Source: Haloimpatiens massiliensis (GTDB lineage Bacteria > Bacillota > Clostridia > Clostridiales > Clostridiaceae). From it: a DNA stretch of 64,000 nucleotides. The first letter of the stretch is position 1. Each line of letters opens with the position of its first letter. Positions 54,487 to 63,689 of this stretch are shown piece by piece. Where the stretch lies: contig NZ_LT854640.1 of NCBI RefSeq assembly GCF_900184255.1, positions 788,019-852,018 on the forward strand, in the 5' to 3' direction. The notes beneath the pieces are model-generated. The model was given only the letters and a program-made list of their open reading frames with translations, was not told the DNA's origin and made no database searches. Position numbers and translations under genes: made by a program.

Positions 54487-55362
54487 ATGCGTAGCGAAAA
54501 AGAAATGATGGATTTAATACTTAGAGTTGCTAAAAATGACGAGCGTATTAGGGCCGTTTATATGTGTGGCTCACGTGCCAATCCTAATATAAAAAAAGAT
54601 ATTTATCAAGATTATGACATCACTTATGTTGTAACTGAAACTAAATCATTTTTGCATAATAAAAATTGGATTTCTGTATTTGGGGATATTTCTATGGTTC
54701 AAGAACCTGATTTAGTTGATATTACCTTTGGTATAAAACACGATTTTAGCCGCTCTTATACATGGTTGATGCTTTTTAAAGATGGGACTCGAATTGATTT
54801 AGGAATAGAAACTAAAGAAAAAATGATAGTAGAATATGCTGATGAAAAACTGACAATCCCACTTTTAGATAAGGATAAATGTTTACCTAAAATACCTCCT
54901 TCAACTGATGAGAATTACTGGGTAAAAAAACCTACAGAATTGCAATATGCAAGTTGTTGCAATGAATTTTGGTGGTGCTTAAATAATGTTGCAAAGGGTA
55001 TTGCAAGGGACGAATTACCTTATGCCATGTGGATGTTTAATGTACCTGTGCGGGATATGCTTGTAAAAATGATAGAATGGTATATTGGCATCAATACAAA
55101 TTTCTCTTTATCTGCTGGAAAGCTAGGCAAGTTTTTTAAAAAGTATTTACCAAATGAATTTTATGAAATGTATTCAAAAACCTATTGTGATAGTGATTAT
55201 AATAACTTTTGGACAGCAGTATTTAAAGCTTGTGAACTGTTTAGAACTATTGCCAAAATTGTTTCTGAGAATTTTGGATACACCTACAATCAAAATGAAG
55301 ATATCAATATGACAGGGTATCTAACTAAAATAAAAAACAATTATTTTAAACCTAAATTATAA
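54487..55362 (+). CDS. Aminoglycoside 6-adenylyltransferase-like (ANT(6)/AadE family)
   Basis: 291 residues, close to the family length. The nucleotidyltransferase signature is clear: RAVYMCGSRANPNIKKDIYQ then DYDITYVV (GSRxN...D-D pair), and GTRIDLGIETKEKM supplies the third acidic residue. LQYASCCNEFWWCLNNVAKG and RDELPYAMWMFNVPVRDMLV match the C-terminal helical part of AadE/AadK enzymes that adenylylate streptomycin. Drug specificity is not provable here. TTTTTAGAGGTGAT lies before the ATG. Monocistronic. Confidence 0.92.
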   Translation: MRSEKEMMDLILRVAKNDERIRAVYMCGSRANPNIKKDIYQDYDITYVVTETKSFLHNKNWISVFGDISMVQEPDLVDITFGIKHDFSRSYTWLMLFKDGTRIDLGIETKEKMIVEYADEKLTIPLLDKDKCLPKIPPSTDENYWVKKPTELQYASCCNEFWWCLNNVAKGIARDELPYAMWMFNVPVRDMLVKMIEWYIGINTNFSLSAGKLGKFFKKYLPNEFYEMYSKTYCDSDYNNFWTAVFKACELFRTIAKIVSENFGYTYNQNEDINMTGYLTKIKNNYFKPKL

Positions 55363-55434
55363 GAATAATGCATTGATTTATTAAATATTATGTAAAAAAT
55401 GTTATGATAATCATTACATAAGACTATAATTTAG

Positions 55435-55724
55435 GAACAAATATTAGAGAAATTTAATGGATTATATTATAAAAATTATCAAGCTTCAGCACAAGGTGGG
55501 AGTAATGCTCTATTTAATTTTTCCACTGTATTTGTAAATGATATAAAAGATTCAAATAAGGAAAAATGTTTTACTATAGTATATGGTTATAATAAAGATT
55601 ATCAGGTAGTTAGTTATGAAATGAAACCGCTGGTCAAGAAAAGGGTATAGTCTCAAAAGTATCTAATAAAGAATATTTTATTGATATATTTAAGGGTAAT
55701 TTTAAGAATATAATAAAAGCATAG
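55435..55724 (+). pseudogene. Frameshifted remnant of an unknown gene
   Basis: From 55435: EQILEKFNGLYYKNYQASAQ, GGSNALFNFSTVFVNDIKDS, KEKCFTIVYGYNKDYQVVSY, then a shift near 55635 into a second frame GQEKGIVSKVSNKEYFIDIF that ends in TAG at 55722-55724. Both parts look like one protein, split by a single indel, with no start codon. I do not recognise it. The rest of the 778-base gap to 56141 holds MITE copy C and a promoter. Confidence 0.5.
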
Positions 55725-55766
55725 ATAAAGATGGAAATAACAAGATCAATATTTTTTATGATTAGT

Positions 55767-55916
55767 TAAGGCACATTCAAATAACAAGCCAGTATACTAG
55801 TCTATTTTGCGTCAGCAGAACCCGCGGATAGTTCTACTAGCCACGGAACCTGCTTCCTTGTCTGACACAAAATATACCAACATCTTTGACTTGTTATTTC
55901 TTTTCATGCACCTAAA
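55767..55916. repeat. MITE-like palindromic repeat, copy C
   Basis: Begins TAAGGCACATTCAAATAACA and ends TTCTTTTCATGCACCTAAA, with the same core as copy B (CAGCAGAACCCG, GATAGTTCTAC, TTGTCTGACACAAAATATAC). Terminal inverted repeats are recognisable over about 28 bases. It lies 122 bases before another recurrent promoter. Confidence 0.88.
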
Positions 55917-56037
55917 AAAATAAATAGCTGTGAATCTTCCTTCATACTATGACAATATTCTAATCACATATAAATATCCCCAAAGGATCTCTTTATTTTA
56001 TATAGGTACTTTATGTAATAAATTATGTTAGTAATGC

Positions 56038-56074
56038 TTAAAATATGTACAGTTATAATGAATAATGATACTAT
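56038..56074 (+). promoter_or_regulatory. Recurrent promoter element, copy 6 (methyltransferase)
   Basis: TTAAAATA, TGTACA (56046-56051), spacer GTTAT-AATGA-ATAATGA, TACTAT (56069-56074), 67 bases before the methyltransferase ATG. Confidence 0.8.
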
Positions 56075-56140
56075 GTCTATAACCAGTGCTTGAGAATAAT
56101 AAATTTTAAAATCAAATTGTAATTTTATGGGGGGATAAGC

Positions 56141-56950
56141 ATGCTTAATAACTATTTATATAATAACAGTGATGAGAAAACAGATTTACGATTAAAATTT
56201 AATGAGGATGAATTAAACTATGACAGATTTCGTCCAACTTACGTAGCAGAAATGTTTAATGATATTATCAATTATTCTGAATTAAATAGTTTGAAAAAAG
56301 CACTTGAAATAGGAATAGGAACTGGTCAGGCAACCCTGCCAATTTTGAAAACAGACTGTAAAGTCACCGCTGTTGAGCTTGGCAAAAACTTGGCTGAATA
56401 TGTAAAACATAAGTTTTCAAAATTCAGTAATTTTGAAGTAAAGAACCTTGAATTTGAAAGATTTATTACTAAAAACAATCAATATGACATTATATATTCT
56501 GCAACTGCCTTTCATTGGATACCACAGGATTTGGGTTTAACTAAAGTTCATAGTTTATTAAAACCTGGTGGAACCATAGCTTTATTCTGGAATCATCCAT
56601 TTGTTAATCGTGAAGATGATGTGGTTCATAGAGAAATTAGGAAGGCATATTCTAAATATAGACCATCAGGTAAATCACCTACTGAATTTGATGGAAGTAC
56701 ATGCAAACAGTATGCAGATATTTTGTCAGCATATCATTTCACAGATGTTAGAACTAAGCTTTATCACAATAGGCGAGAATTAAATTCACATGATTATATT
56801 TCTTTGTTGAATACATATTCAGACCATAGAGCCTTGCAGAGCGATGTTAAAAATGAATTGGAGAATGAAATTGTACAGGCAATAGATACGTTTGGAGGCA
56901 AGATTATCATTTATGATACGATTGATTTATATTTAGCAAAAAAACTTTAA
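56141..56950 (+). CDS. Class I SAM-dependent methyltransferase
   Basis: 269 residues. YDRFRPTYVAEMFNDIINYS, then motif I ALEIGIGTGQATLPILKTDC (about residue 53), motif II VTAVELGKNLAEYVKHKF, and YDIIYSATAFHWIPQDLGLT with LLKPGGTIALFWNHPF. This is the Methyltransf_11-type group whose substrates are mostly unknown. GGGGGG lies 7 bases before the ATG. Expressed from copy 6 of the recurrent promoter. Confidence 0.88.
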   Translation: MLNNYLYNNSDEKTDLRLKFNEDELNYDRFRPTYVAEMFNDIINYSELNSLKKALEIGIGTGQATLPILKTDCKVTAVELGKNLAEYVKHKFSKFSNFEVKNLEFERFITKNNQYDIIYSATAFHWIPQDLGLTKVHSLLKPGGTIALFWNHPFVNREDDVVHREIRKAYSKYRPSGKSPTEFDGSTCKQYADILSAYHFTDVRTKLYHNRRELNSHDYISLLNTYSDHRALQSDVKNELENEIVQAIDTFGGKIIIYDTIDLYLAKKL

Positions 56951-57000
56951 GTTTTAAATTTTATTATATAACAAATTATATTTAGAAAGTAGATGAGAAT

Positions 57001-57564
57001 ATGAGTTGGGTTGAGCCAATAGAAGAATTTGTCCCTTCTAATGAGCAAGAGAAAAAAGACAAGAAAATAATATTGAAATACATAAATATGTTTGATGATA
57101 TTTTAAAAAGAGATAATGAAATTATTCATATAACAAGCTCTGGGTTTGTAATAAATAAGGATAAAGACAAAGTATTAATGGTACATCATAATATATTCAA
57201 TGCATGGTCTTTGCCAGGAGGACATGCAGACGGTGAGAAAAATTTATTAGATGTTGCTATATCAGAAATTAAAGAAGAAACAGGAGTAAAAGATATTATT
57301 CCTATCACTAATAAGATTGTTTCATTAGATATTTTACCTTTGTTTGGACATTTTAGAAAAGGAAAGTATGTTTCATCACACTTACATATATCAATAGTAT
57401 ATTTAGTTCAGGCTGATGAGAATGATCAAGTTATTATTAAGCCAGATGAAAATAGTGCTGTAAAATGGATTCCGATCAATGAGATAGATATACACTCAAA
57501 TGAATCCCATATGAAGAAAATTTATAATAAAATAATATCCAAAATTAAAAATTTATCAGTATAA
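57001..57564 (+). CDS. NUDIX hydrolase
   Basis: 187 residues. The Nudix box is GGHADGEKNLLDVAISEIKE then ETGV; spacing after GG is one residue shorter and later one longer than the textbook motif, a variant I know from GGHADG-type NUDIX proteins, and the REU arginine is Ser here. The helix Glu residues are kept. Substrate unknown. The ribosome binding site (GTAGATGAG) is weak. It follows the methyltransferase by 50 bases and may be co-transcribed. Confidence 0.88.
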   Translation: MSWVEPIEEFVPSNEQEKKDKKIILKYINMFDDILKRDNEIIHITSSGFVINKDKDKVLMVHHNIFNAWSLPGGHADGEKNLLDVAISEIKEETGVKDIIPITNKIVSLDILPLFGHFRKGKYVSSHLHISIVYLVQADENDQVIIKPDENSAVKWIPINEIDIHSNESHMKKIYNKIISKIKNLSV

Positions 57565-57727
57565 ATAAAAAATTATATATGATAGTCAAGTCACATTTTT
57601 CTTAAGTTATATCTTTATTTTCCAATCCAAAAATTACAATTTTGTCTACGTAATATAATTAACCATAAATTCTTAAAGAGTATTTAGTATATGTTGAAAA
57701 TTTAAGAAATTAAAGGGGGCAATTTAC

Positions 57728-58165
57728 ATGATCAAATTAGAAAAAATTACAGAGGATAATTATAAAGAATGTTTGGAATTGAAGGTTGCAGAAGATCAAA
57801 CTAAATTTGTATCATCAACTACACTTTCTTTAGCAAAGGCTTATGTATTTCGTGATATAGTTACACCTTTTGCAATTTATAATGATGGCATTATGGTAGG
57901 ATTTATAATGATGCGTTTTAACAAAGAATATAGCAACTACTTCATTTGGCAATTTATGATTGATGAGAAATATCAGTTTAAAGGATATGGGAAGCATGCA
58001 CTAAAACTTGCCATAGAATGGATGAAAAAAGATAATAGATGTCATGATATCGTTACCACATATATATTAGGAAATGAAACTGCTAAAAACTTATATACTA
58101 AATTGGGTTTTGAACAAATGGGAGAAGCTCTAGATGGTGAAATTGATATGATATTACATTTATAA
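57728..58165 (+). CDS. GNAT N-acetyltransferase, polyamine-acetyltransferase-like
   Basis: 145 residues. KITEDNYKECLELKVAEDQT and the early FVSSTTLSLAKAYVF resemble spermidine/diamine N-acetyltransferases (PaiA/BltD-like). FIWQFMIDEKYQFKGYGKHA carries the acetyl-CoA loop (QFKGYGK), and NETAKNLYTKLGFEQMGEAL the C-terminal motif. AAGGGGGC lies 8 bases before the ATG. Monocistronic. Confidence 0.9.
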   Translation: MIKLEKITEDNYKECLELKVAEDQTKFVSSTTLSLAKAYVFRDIVTPFAIYNDGIMVGFIMMRFNKEYSNYFIWQFMIDEKYQFKGYGKHALKLAIEWMKKDNRCHDIVTTYILGNETAKNLYTKLGFEQMGEALDGEIDMILHL

Positions 58166-58352
58166 AATACATGTGTTCATATTACGGAATAGTAAAAAAT
58201 TTTAAACTATAAATATTTGTAATATTTGATAAAATTAATACATTAATTGAATATATTATGATATAATTGTATAGAGAAATTTGTTAAAAATAGTAATTAT
58301 TTAGGATAGTTGCATAGTTACAAGATTTTTACGATAGGTGGGATGTTGCTAT

Positions 58353-59342
58353 ATGTTAGATGACTTTTTTCCATTGGAAGTATCTGTCCTGTCATCAAAC
58401 GCTCTTTGTAATTATATTGCACAAGAATATTTTCCTCAGGCATCACTGAGATGTCGACTATTTTATAGGGGTTTGCATGACATATATAAGATTAATTCAG
58501 ACAATAAAACGTATTTTTTCAAGGTATATCGTCAATGAATAAGACGCATAGAAGAAATTCAATCTGAGATTGATTTACTTAATCATTTGAAGAATTTGGA
58601 TATTAAAGTATCATATCCTGTCATTAAACAGGATGGAACATTCATTGGACAATTTAAGACTATAAATGGAATAAGGTATGGCGTATTGTACACGTCTGTT
58701 GGAATGCGTGAATTTGACCAAATAGATGAAACGGCTGAATTAAACGAAAATCTAGGAAGTTATGTTGCTTCCATTCATAACGCTTGGGACAAATGTAATT
58801 TTGTTATTAATCGCCCAAATTTAGACTTGCATTCATTTATAGATGAGTCTATGAGTAATATAAGAGAATTTTATAATATCCATAATTTCGACATAGACTT
58901 TTTAGAGGAAGTTGCAAAAGAAGTAAAGAAAAAATTGACAAGTCTAGCTACTAAAAAACCACAATATGGAATATGTCACGGTGACATTTATGGTGGAAAT
59001 ATACGGATTGATGCTGATAACAATCCTGTACTATTTGATTTTGATTTCTGTGGGAATGGATGGAGGGCGTATGATATATCATTGTATGCTTTTCCCTTTG
59101 GTATGGGATGTGATTTAGCAAAGTTCAAAAGAAGAGAACAGCGTAAAAATCAATTTCTAAATGGATATAACAAGGTTAGAGCTATGAACGAAAATGAAAT
59201 TAAGTCAATTGAAATCTTTATTCCATTCCGAAGGATTTTTAATATTGGTACTCTTTACATTTCTTTTTTACAAAATACTTGGGGAGACTCGCTTGTTATT
59301 AGAAACGTTGATGATGATATTTTAAACTTAAAAAATGGTTAG
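58353..59342 (+). pseudogene. APH-type phosphotransferase interrupted by one in-frame TGA
   Basis: One frame from ATG 58353 to TAG 59340-59342, broken only by TGA at 58536-58538. Before it: FYRGLHDIYKINSDNKTYFF (ATP-loop region) and KVYRQ. After it: IRRIEEIQSEIDLLNHLKNL, then the kinase-like catalytic site YGICHGDIYGGNIRIDADNN (HGDxxxxN) and VLFDFDFCGNGWRAYDISLY (metal-binding Asp). Length (329 codons) and motifs are otherwise complete for an APH/homoserine-kinase-like enzyme. In relatives VYRxG/NWRs fills the stop position, so GGA to TGA is a likely origin. A restart at 58587 would lack the N-lobe start. Confidence 0.85.
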
Positions 59343-59402
59343 ATCTAAATTCCATATTTTAATTTTATATAGAATTAAAAATAACTTTTTAGGAGGGGTA
59401 TT

Positions 59403-60371
59403 ATGTCTGAACCGACTAAATCTAGGATATTAAGTTGCTTAAAAGGCCTGGCAGTTGGAGATGCCATAGGAAAACAAACAGAAACTTTATCCTTTGAAAA
59501 AATCAAAGAATGGTATCCTAATTGTATAAACGGGTTTGAAGGTAAACTCGGCACTATAATGCCAAGATACATAGACAGGCATTATGAATGGAAGTTCGGA
59601 GAAACTACAGATGATACTGAACAAACTATTGCTGTTGCTGAATCAATAATAGAAGAAGGGACAGTATCTCATAGTAAAATTGGTGAGAAACTAATGTTAT
59701 GTAAAAAATCTAATAGGCCTACTCTTCAGCTTGGAAAATTTTAACAGATTCGAGATGTAAATAGAGTTGTGTATGATGGTGATGGGTGTGGTGCTGCAAT
59801 GAGAGTAGCTCCTATAGGCATTATTCATTCAAGTGATAAATTACATGAAATTGTTTCTGATGTTTTTGAATGCTGCATTCCTACTCATGGGTCCCAATTG
59901 GCCATATGTGCAGCTGCATCTATTGCTGGAGCGGTTTCAGCAGCTATTGATGGTAAATCAATAGAGAACATTTTTGAAATTGCACTTAAGGCTAGCATAG
60001 AATCTCAAAAGTACAGAAAATCAAATGAAGATCTTAAATACTATGAAGCATTAATGCATATGTACCAAGACTTATCGTTACGAAGTGAAATAGATATTAA
60101 CTATCTAAATGAAAATTACTTTCCTAAAACTACAATTAATATAGTCCCACTTTCTATAGTTATTGCTCTCATTACTAAATCAGCAAAAAAGTCAACATTA
60201 CTAGCAGCTAATTTAGGTGGGGATAGTGATTCTGTTGCCTCAATGAGTTCAGCCATTGCAGGAGCAATTTCGCCAGATACAGTTAATAATAAATGGTATG
60301 ATGATGTCCAAGCTGTTAATAAAAATAACTTAATAGAATTAGGAGAGAGGTTATATTTACTTAGACATTAA
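59403..60371 (+). pseudogene. ADP-ribosylglycohydrolase interrupted by one in-frame TAA
   Basis: One continuous frame from ATG 59403 to TAA at 60369-60371 except for TAA at 59742-59744. N-terminal part: RILSCLKGLAVGDAIGKQTE, then WKFGETTDDTEQTIAVAESI (TDDT metal site). C-terminal part: VVYDGDGCGAAMRVAPIGII and LAANLGGDSDSVASMSSAIA (GDxDS/T metal site). Total length fits a DraG-type ADP-ribosylglycohydrolase. All metal ligands are preserved, but they are split over two fragments. GGAGGGG lies 6 bases before the ATG. It follows the broken phosphotransferase by 60 bases. Confidence 0.88.
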
Positions 60372-60447
60372 TTGGATGTGGGTATATAGAAATGAAAAAA
60401 TATGAATATTTAAATGACAATATAAATTAGTTAGAAAGGATATACTT

Positions 60448-60966
60448 ATGAAAAATTTATTTTTAGTTGAACCTAATAAAAAGTATCAAAAGAGTTTTGA
60501 AAATTACGCTCTAGCATACAGAAAAATAAATGATGAACATTATTTTAATAAATATAAAAAAGCACTACGGAATTTCCAAGATTATTTAAATGACTTACAT
60601 AATTATTCCAAGGGAAATAACTTAACTAAAGGAGAGGTTATAACCTCAACATTCTGGTTAATTGATAAAAAAGAAGTAGTAGGTGTAGTGAGAATTAGAC
60701 ATCAAGAGGTAGAATGTGCTGGTCATATAGGGTATGATATATCCCCAGATCATAGAAATAACGGTTATGGTTTTCAAATTTTAAAACTAGCATTGATAAT
60801 GGCTATAAAGATAGGAATGGAAGAAGTAATTTTAACTTGTAATATAGATAATATAGCCTCAAAGAAAATTATAGAAAAGAACAACGGAAAATTATTAGAA
60901 ACTATTTTCGATGAAGACGAAAATGAATATCTGTACAAATATAGTATTACATTAGCAACTGATTGA
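60448..60966 (+). CDS. GNAT-family N-acetyltransferase
   Basis: 172 residues. TSTFWLIDKKEVVGVVRIRH, then GHIGYDISPDHRNNGYGFQI with the acetyl-CoA loop RNNGYG, and CNIDNIASKKIIEKNNGKLL as the C-terminal motif. This matches the clostridial/streptococcal YjdJ-like GNATs with an N-terminal helical arm. GAAAGGA lies 9 bases before the ATG. Acceptor unknown. Confidence 0.88.
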   Translation: MKNLFLVEPNKKYQKSFENYALAYRKINDEHYFNKYKKALRNFQDYLNDLHNYSKGNNLTKGEVITSTFWLIDKKEVVGVVRIRHQEVECAGHIGYDISPDHRNNGYGFQILKLALIMAIKIGMEEVILTCNIDNIASKKIIEKNNGKLLETIFDEDENEYLYKYSITLATD

Positions 60967-61119
60967 TTTCCTTCCACCTTAATTAAATATAGTGAGCAAA
61001 TATATAAATACCAAATCAAAATGATGCTTATTAATAAATATAAACTAAATTTAAATAAGTAAAAGTTATATATTTAATTTTACAAATTCAAGTATTTAAG
61101 GTTTGAAAGGAGTTTTAAT

Positions 61120-61683
61120 TTGGACATAATTGAAGCTATTTATAAAAGAAGGAGTATACGAAACTATTTAGATAAAAAAGTTGAAAAAGATACGATTATG
61201 ACTTTATTAAAAGCTGCTACAGCAGCACCAACAGCAGCAAATTGTCAGCCGTGGGAATTCATAGTTGTTGATGATACAAAGAAACTTTCAGAACTAAAAG
61301 ACAAATTAAATTTTGCAAGGTACAATGCACCTGCTGTTATTGTCGTATGTGGTAATATGAAATTAGCATTTAAAGGTCCTGGTAAAGATATGTGGGTTCA
61401 AGATTGTAGTGCCGCAATAGAAAATATTTTAATTGCAGCAACAAGTATGGGACTTGGTTCAGTTTGGATAGGTGTATATCCTATTGAAAGTAATATAAAG
61501 CCAGTAAAAAAGCTACTCAATATACCAGAGCATGTTACCCCTCTTGGTATTGTATACCTTGGATATCCTGCTGAGAGAAAAGAAGCGAGAACGCGATTGG
61601 ATGAAAAAAGAGTGTATTGGCAGGAATATGAACCTAGTCGTAAACATAGGACAAAAGATAAGCCTATTATAGGACATTATTAG
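61120..61683 (+). CDS. Nitroreductase-family FMN enzyme
   Basis: 187 residues from a TTG start with AGGAG 7 bases upstream. IEAIYKRRSIRNYLDKKVEK (RRSxRxy FMN-binding), TAAPTAANCQPWEFIVVDDT, WVQDCSAAIENILIAATSMG and LGSVWIGVYP are the classic nitroreductase motifs. It reduces nitro compounds, flavins or quinones with NAD(P)H. Monocistronic. Confidence 0.92.
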   Translation: MDIIEAIYKRRSIRNYLDKKVEKDTIMTLLKAATAAPTAANCQPWEFIVVDDTKKLSELKDKLNFARYNAPAVIVVCGNMKLAFKGPGKDMWVQDCSAAIENILIAATSMGLGSVWIGVYPIESNIKPVKKLLNIPEHVTPLGIVYLGYPAERKEARTRLDEKRVYWQEYEPSRKHRTKDKPIIGHY

Positions 61684-61743
61684 TGAAATAAAAGATATAT
61701 AATTAATAATATGATAAAGACATTAATAAGAAGGAGGACATCT

Positions 61744-62538
61744 ATGAAATTATTGATAATAGGAGCAAGTGGTTATTTGGGAAACACAGTATATAAAAAA
61801 CTTAAGGAGTTCAGAAGTGATGATATCTATGGAACTTGTTGCAACTTCAATAATCAGGAGCTTTTACAAGTTAATGTATTAGATAAATTGGATATAAAGA
61901 AATTACTTTCATTTGAACCAGATGTAATTATTTGGAGTATTTATAATGTAGATGAAGAAATTTCCTTATCAAAAATAGGTTTAAGTAGCATAGTAAATAG
62001 TATTTCTAAAGATGTACGCTTGATTTATGTTTCTACCACCGTTGGGAGAGGAAAGGATCAGACTGAAAATGTAACTCCACATAAACGTATGCCTAATGAA
62101 TATTTGCCCCAATATATTAATGGCAAAATTGAAGGTGAAAGTATAGCAAAAAAACATCCTAACCATGTAATTATAAGACCTGGAAGTATCTATGGCTATG
62201 ACTATGATGGTAAAATGGATTCTAGAATGAAAAAACTTCTTGAGATTTCAAAAACAGGTGAAAATTATTCAAGAACAGCAAATATGTACGCTAGTTTTGT
62301 TAATGTTCAAGACCTTGCAGATGCAATAATTGAACTTGCATACAATAATTTTACAGGAATAATAAATATATCTGGTGAAAAACCAGTAAGTCATTACGAT
62401 TTTAATATATATTTAGCAAAATTAATGAATATTGATGCAAGTTTTATAATACCTGACTATAAGCCAAAAGAAATCTATCGTAATTTAAATAACAACAAAA
62501 GAAAACTTTTACTTAAAACTTTAATACGAGATATTTGA
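61744..62538 (+). CDS. NAD-dependent sugar epimerase/dTDP-4-dehydrorhamnose reductase-like protein
   Basis: 264 residues from ATG 61744 (AAGGAGG 7 bases upstream; the ATG at 61711 has none). KLLIIGASGYLGNTVYKKLK is the GxxGxxG cofactor loop, followed by FEPDVIIWSI and YVSTTVGRGK, YINGKIEGESIAKKHPNHVI (replaces the usual YxxxK by a Y...K pair) and IIRPGSIYGYDYDGKMDS. The RmlD-like fold is clear; the exact substrate is not. Confidence 0.85.
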   Translation: MKLLIIGASGYLGNTVYKKLKEFRSDDIYGTCCNFNNQELLQVNVLDKLDIKKLLSFEPDVIIWSIYNVDEEISLSKIGLSSIVNSISKDVRLIYVSTTVGRGKDQTENVTPHKRMPNEYLPQYINGKIEGESIAKKHPNHVIIRPGSIYGYDYDGKMDSRMKKLLEISKTGENYSRTANMYASFVNVQDLADAIIELAYNNFTGIINISGEKPVSHYDFNIYLAKLMNIDASFIIPDYKPKEIYRNLNNNKRKLLLKTLIRDI

Positions 62539-62716
62539 ATATTTATAAAATTTAGTTCATAATTGTAGTCTTTTATGAAGTATTAATAAGTTATATACAG
62601 CAATTTTTCTATGTACAACTACATCGACATAGGTTATATGCAATATATGTATAAAATAAATAAAATCAAATGATGTATAGAGATATACACTAGATATGAG
62701 GCGTGAGGTGTTAAAA

Positions 62717-63574
62717 TTGATAAAAACAATTTGTAATATTGAGGAAGTAATTGATTTCGCATGGGAATTGAGTCAGGATAACCTAAATGCGAGCTATCCA
62801 AGAAAGGAATCAATTATAGAGCTTAAAGAATATATTGAAAAATTTGTAAGTGATGACAGCAAAAATGTACTAGCTTGCTATCATCAAGGTGTATTGTGTG
62901 GAATTTGTCTTTATTTTTGGATAACTGATGAAAAGTATGCTCAAACAAAGGTATTTTTAATTAGAGATGATTATGAGCAAATTGCAGAAGAATTTATTAA
63001 TTATATAAGTAATCAATTAGCTGGATATCAATTTCTTATAACTGGAATACCTTTTACCAATAAAAATGCAAATGAATATTTTAAGAAAAAAAATATTGAG
63101 TGTATTGAAGCAAGCATTGTTACAAGAATATGTAATTTGGAATTCCATACGAATCAAAGGAATGATTGTGTAGAGGAAATTAACAAAAACATTTTTGAGG
63201 AATACGCTAGGTTCCATGATGAACACGCTATTCCTTTAGAAATGTATTATAATGCCAAAAATTTAAAAATAGATATAGATCGCTTTCGAATATTTGCTTT
63301 TAGGCACGATGAAGAGATACACGGGAGCATTTTTGCTAAAATAGTTAAAGAAGATGCAGAAGTATTTGGATTGTTTATAGATGAGAAATACAAAAATAAG
63401 GGCATTGAAAGTATATTAATTAATAAAATGCTTACACAATTATATAATGAATTTGGTGCAATAAAAGAAATTGTATATTTTATTGATGAAAATTCTACTG
63501 ATGAATTAAATTCAGCATTAGCTGCAGGTTTTGAAGTTCAAGCTAAATATAGGTGTTACAAATGTACACTTTAG
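62717..63574 (+). CDS. Two-domain GNAT-like acetyltransferase
   Basis: 285 residues from TTG 62717, which has GAGGTG 6 bases upstream; the ATG at 62696 has none. The first half (LIKTICNIEEVIDFAWELSQ, VLACYHQGVLCGICLYFWI) is a degenerate GNAT; the second half holds AEVFGLFIDEKYKNKGIESI with the acetyl-CoA loop KNKGIE and DELNSALAAGFEVQ. Acceptor unknown. Confidence 0.8.
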   Translation: MIKTICNIEEVIDFAWELSQDNLNASYPRKESIIELKEYIEKFVSDDSKNVLACYHQGVLCGICLYFWITDEKYAQTKVFLIRDDYEQIAEEFINYISNQLAGYQFLITGIPFTNKNANEYFKKKNIECIEASIVTRICNLEFHTNQRNDCVEEINKNIFEEYARFHDEHAIPLEMYYNAKNLKIDIDRFRIFAFRHDEEIHGSIFAKIVKEDAEVFGLFIDEKYKNKGIESILINKMLTQLYNEFGAIKEIVYFIDENSTDELNSALAAGFEVQAKYRCYKCTL

Positions 63575-63689
63575 CTTGCCAAATTGTTATTTAGTAAAGG
63601 TTAGTATTTTTTTATATCACGAATTGTTAACTAAGTTATTAATATGTTATACACAAAAATAGTCTAAAAAGAAAAGAGAGGAGTTTTAG

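Noticed and set aside
58536..58538. TGA in the phosphotransferase as a selenocysteine codon
   Set aside because: Relatives have Gly or Asn at this place, no SECIS-like hairpin directly follows, and this enzyme class does not use selenocysteine.
61981..62166. Minus-strand frames inside the epimerase, NUDIX and other genes
   Set aside because: All lie opposite well-supported coding sequence and lack start signals.
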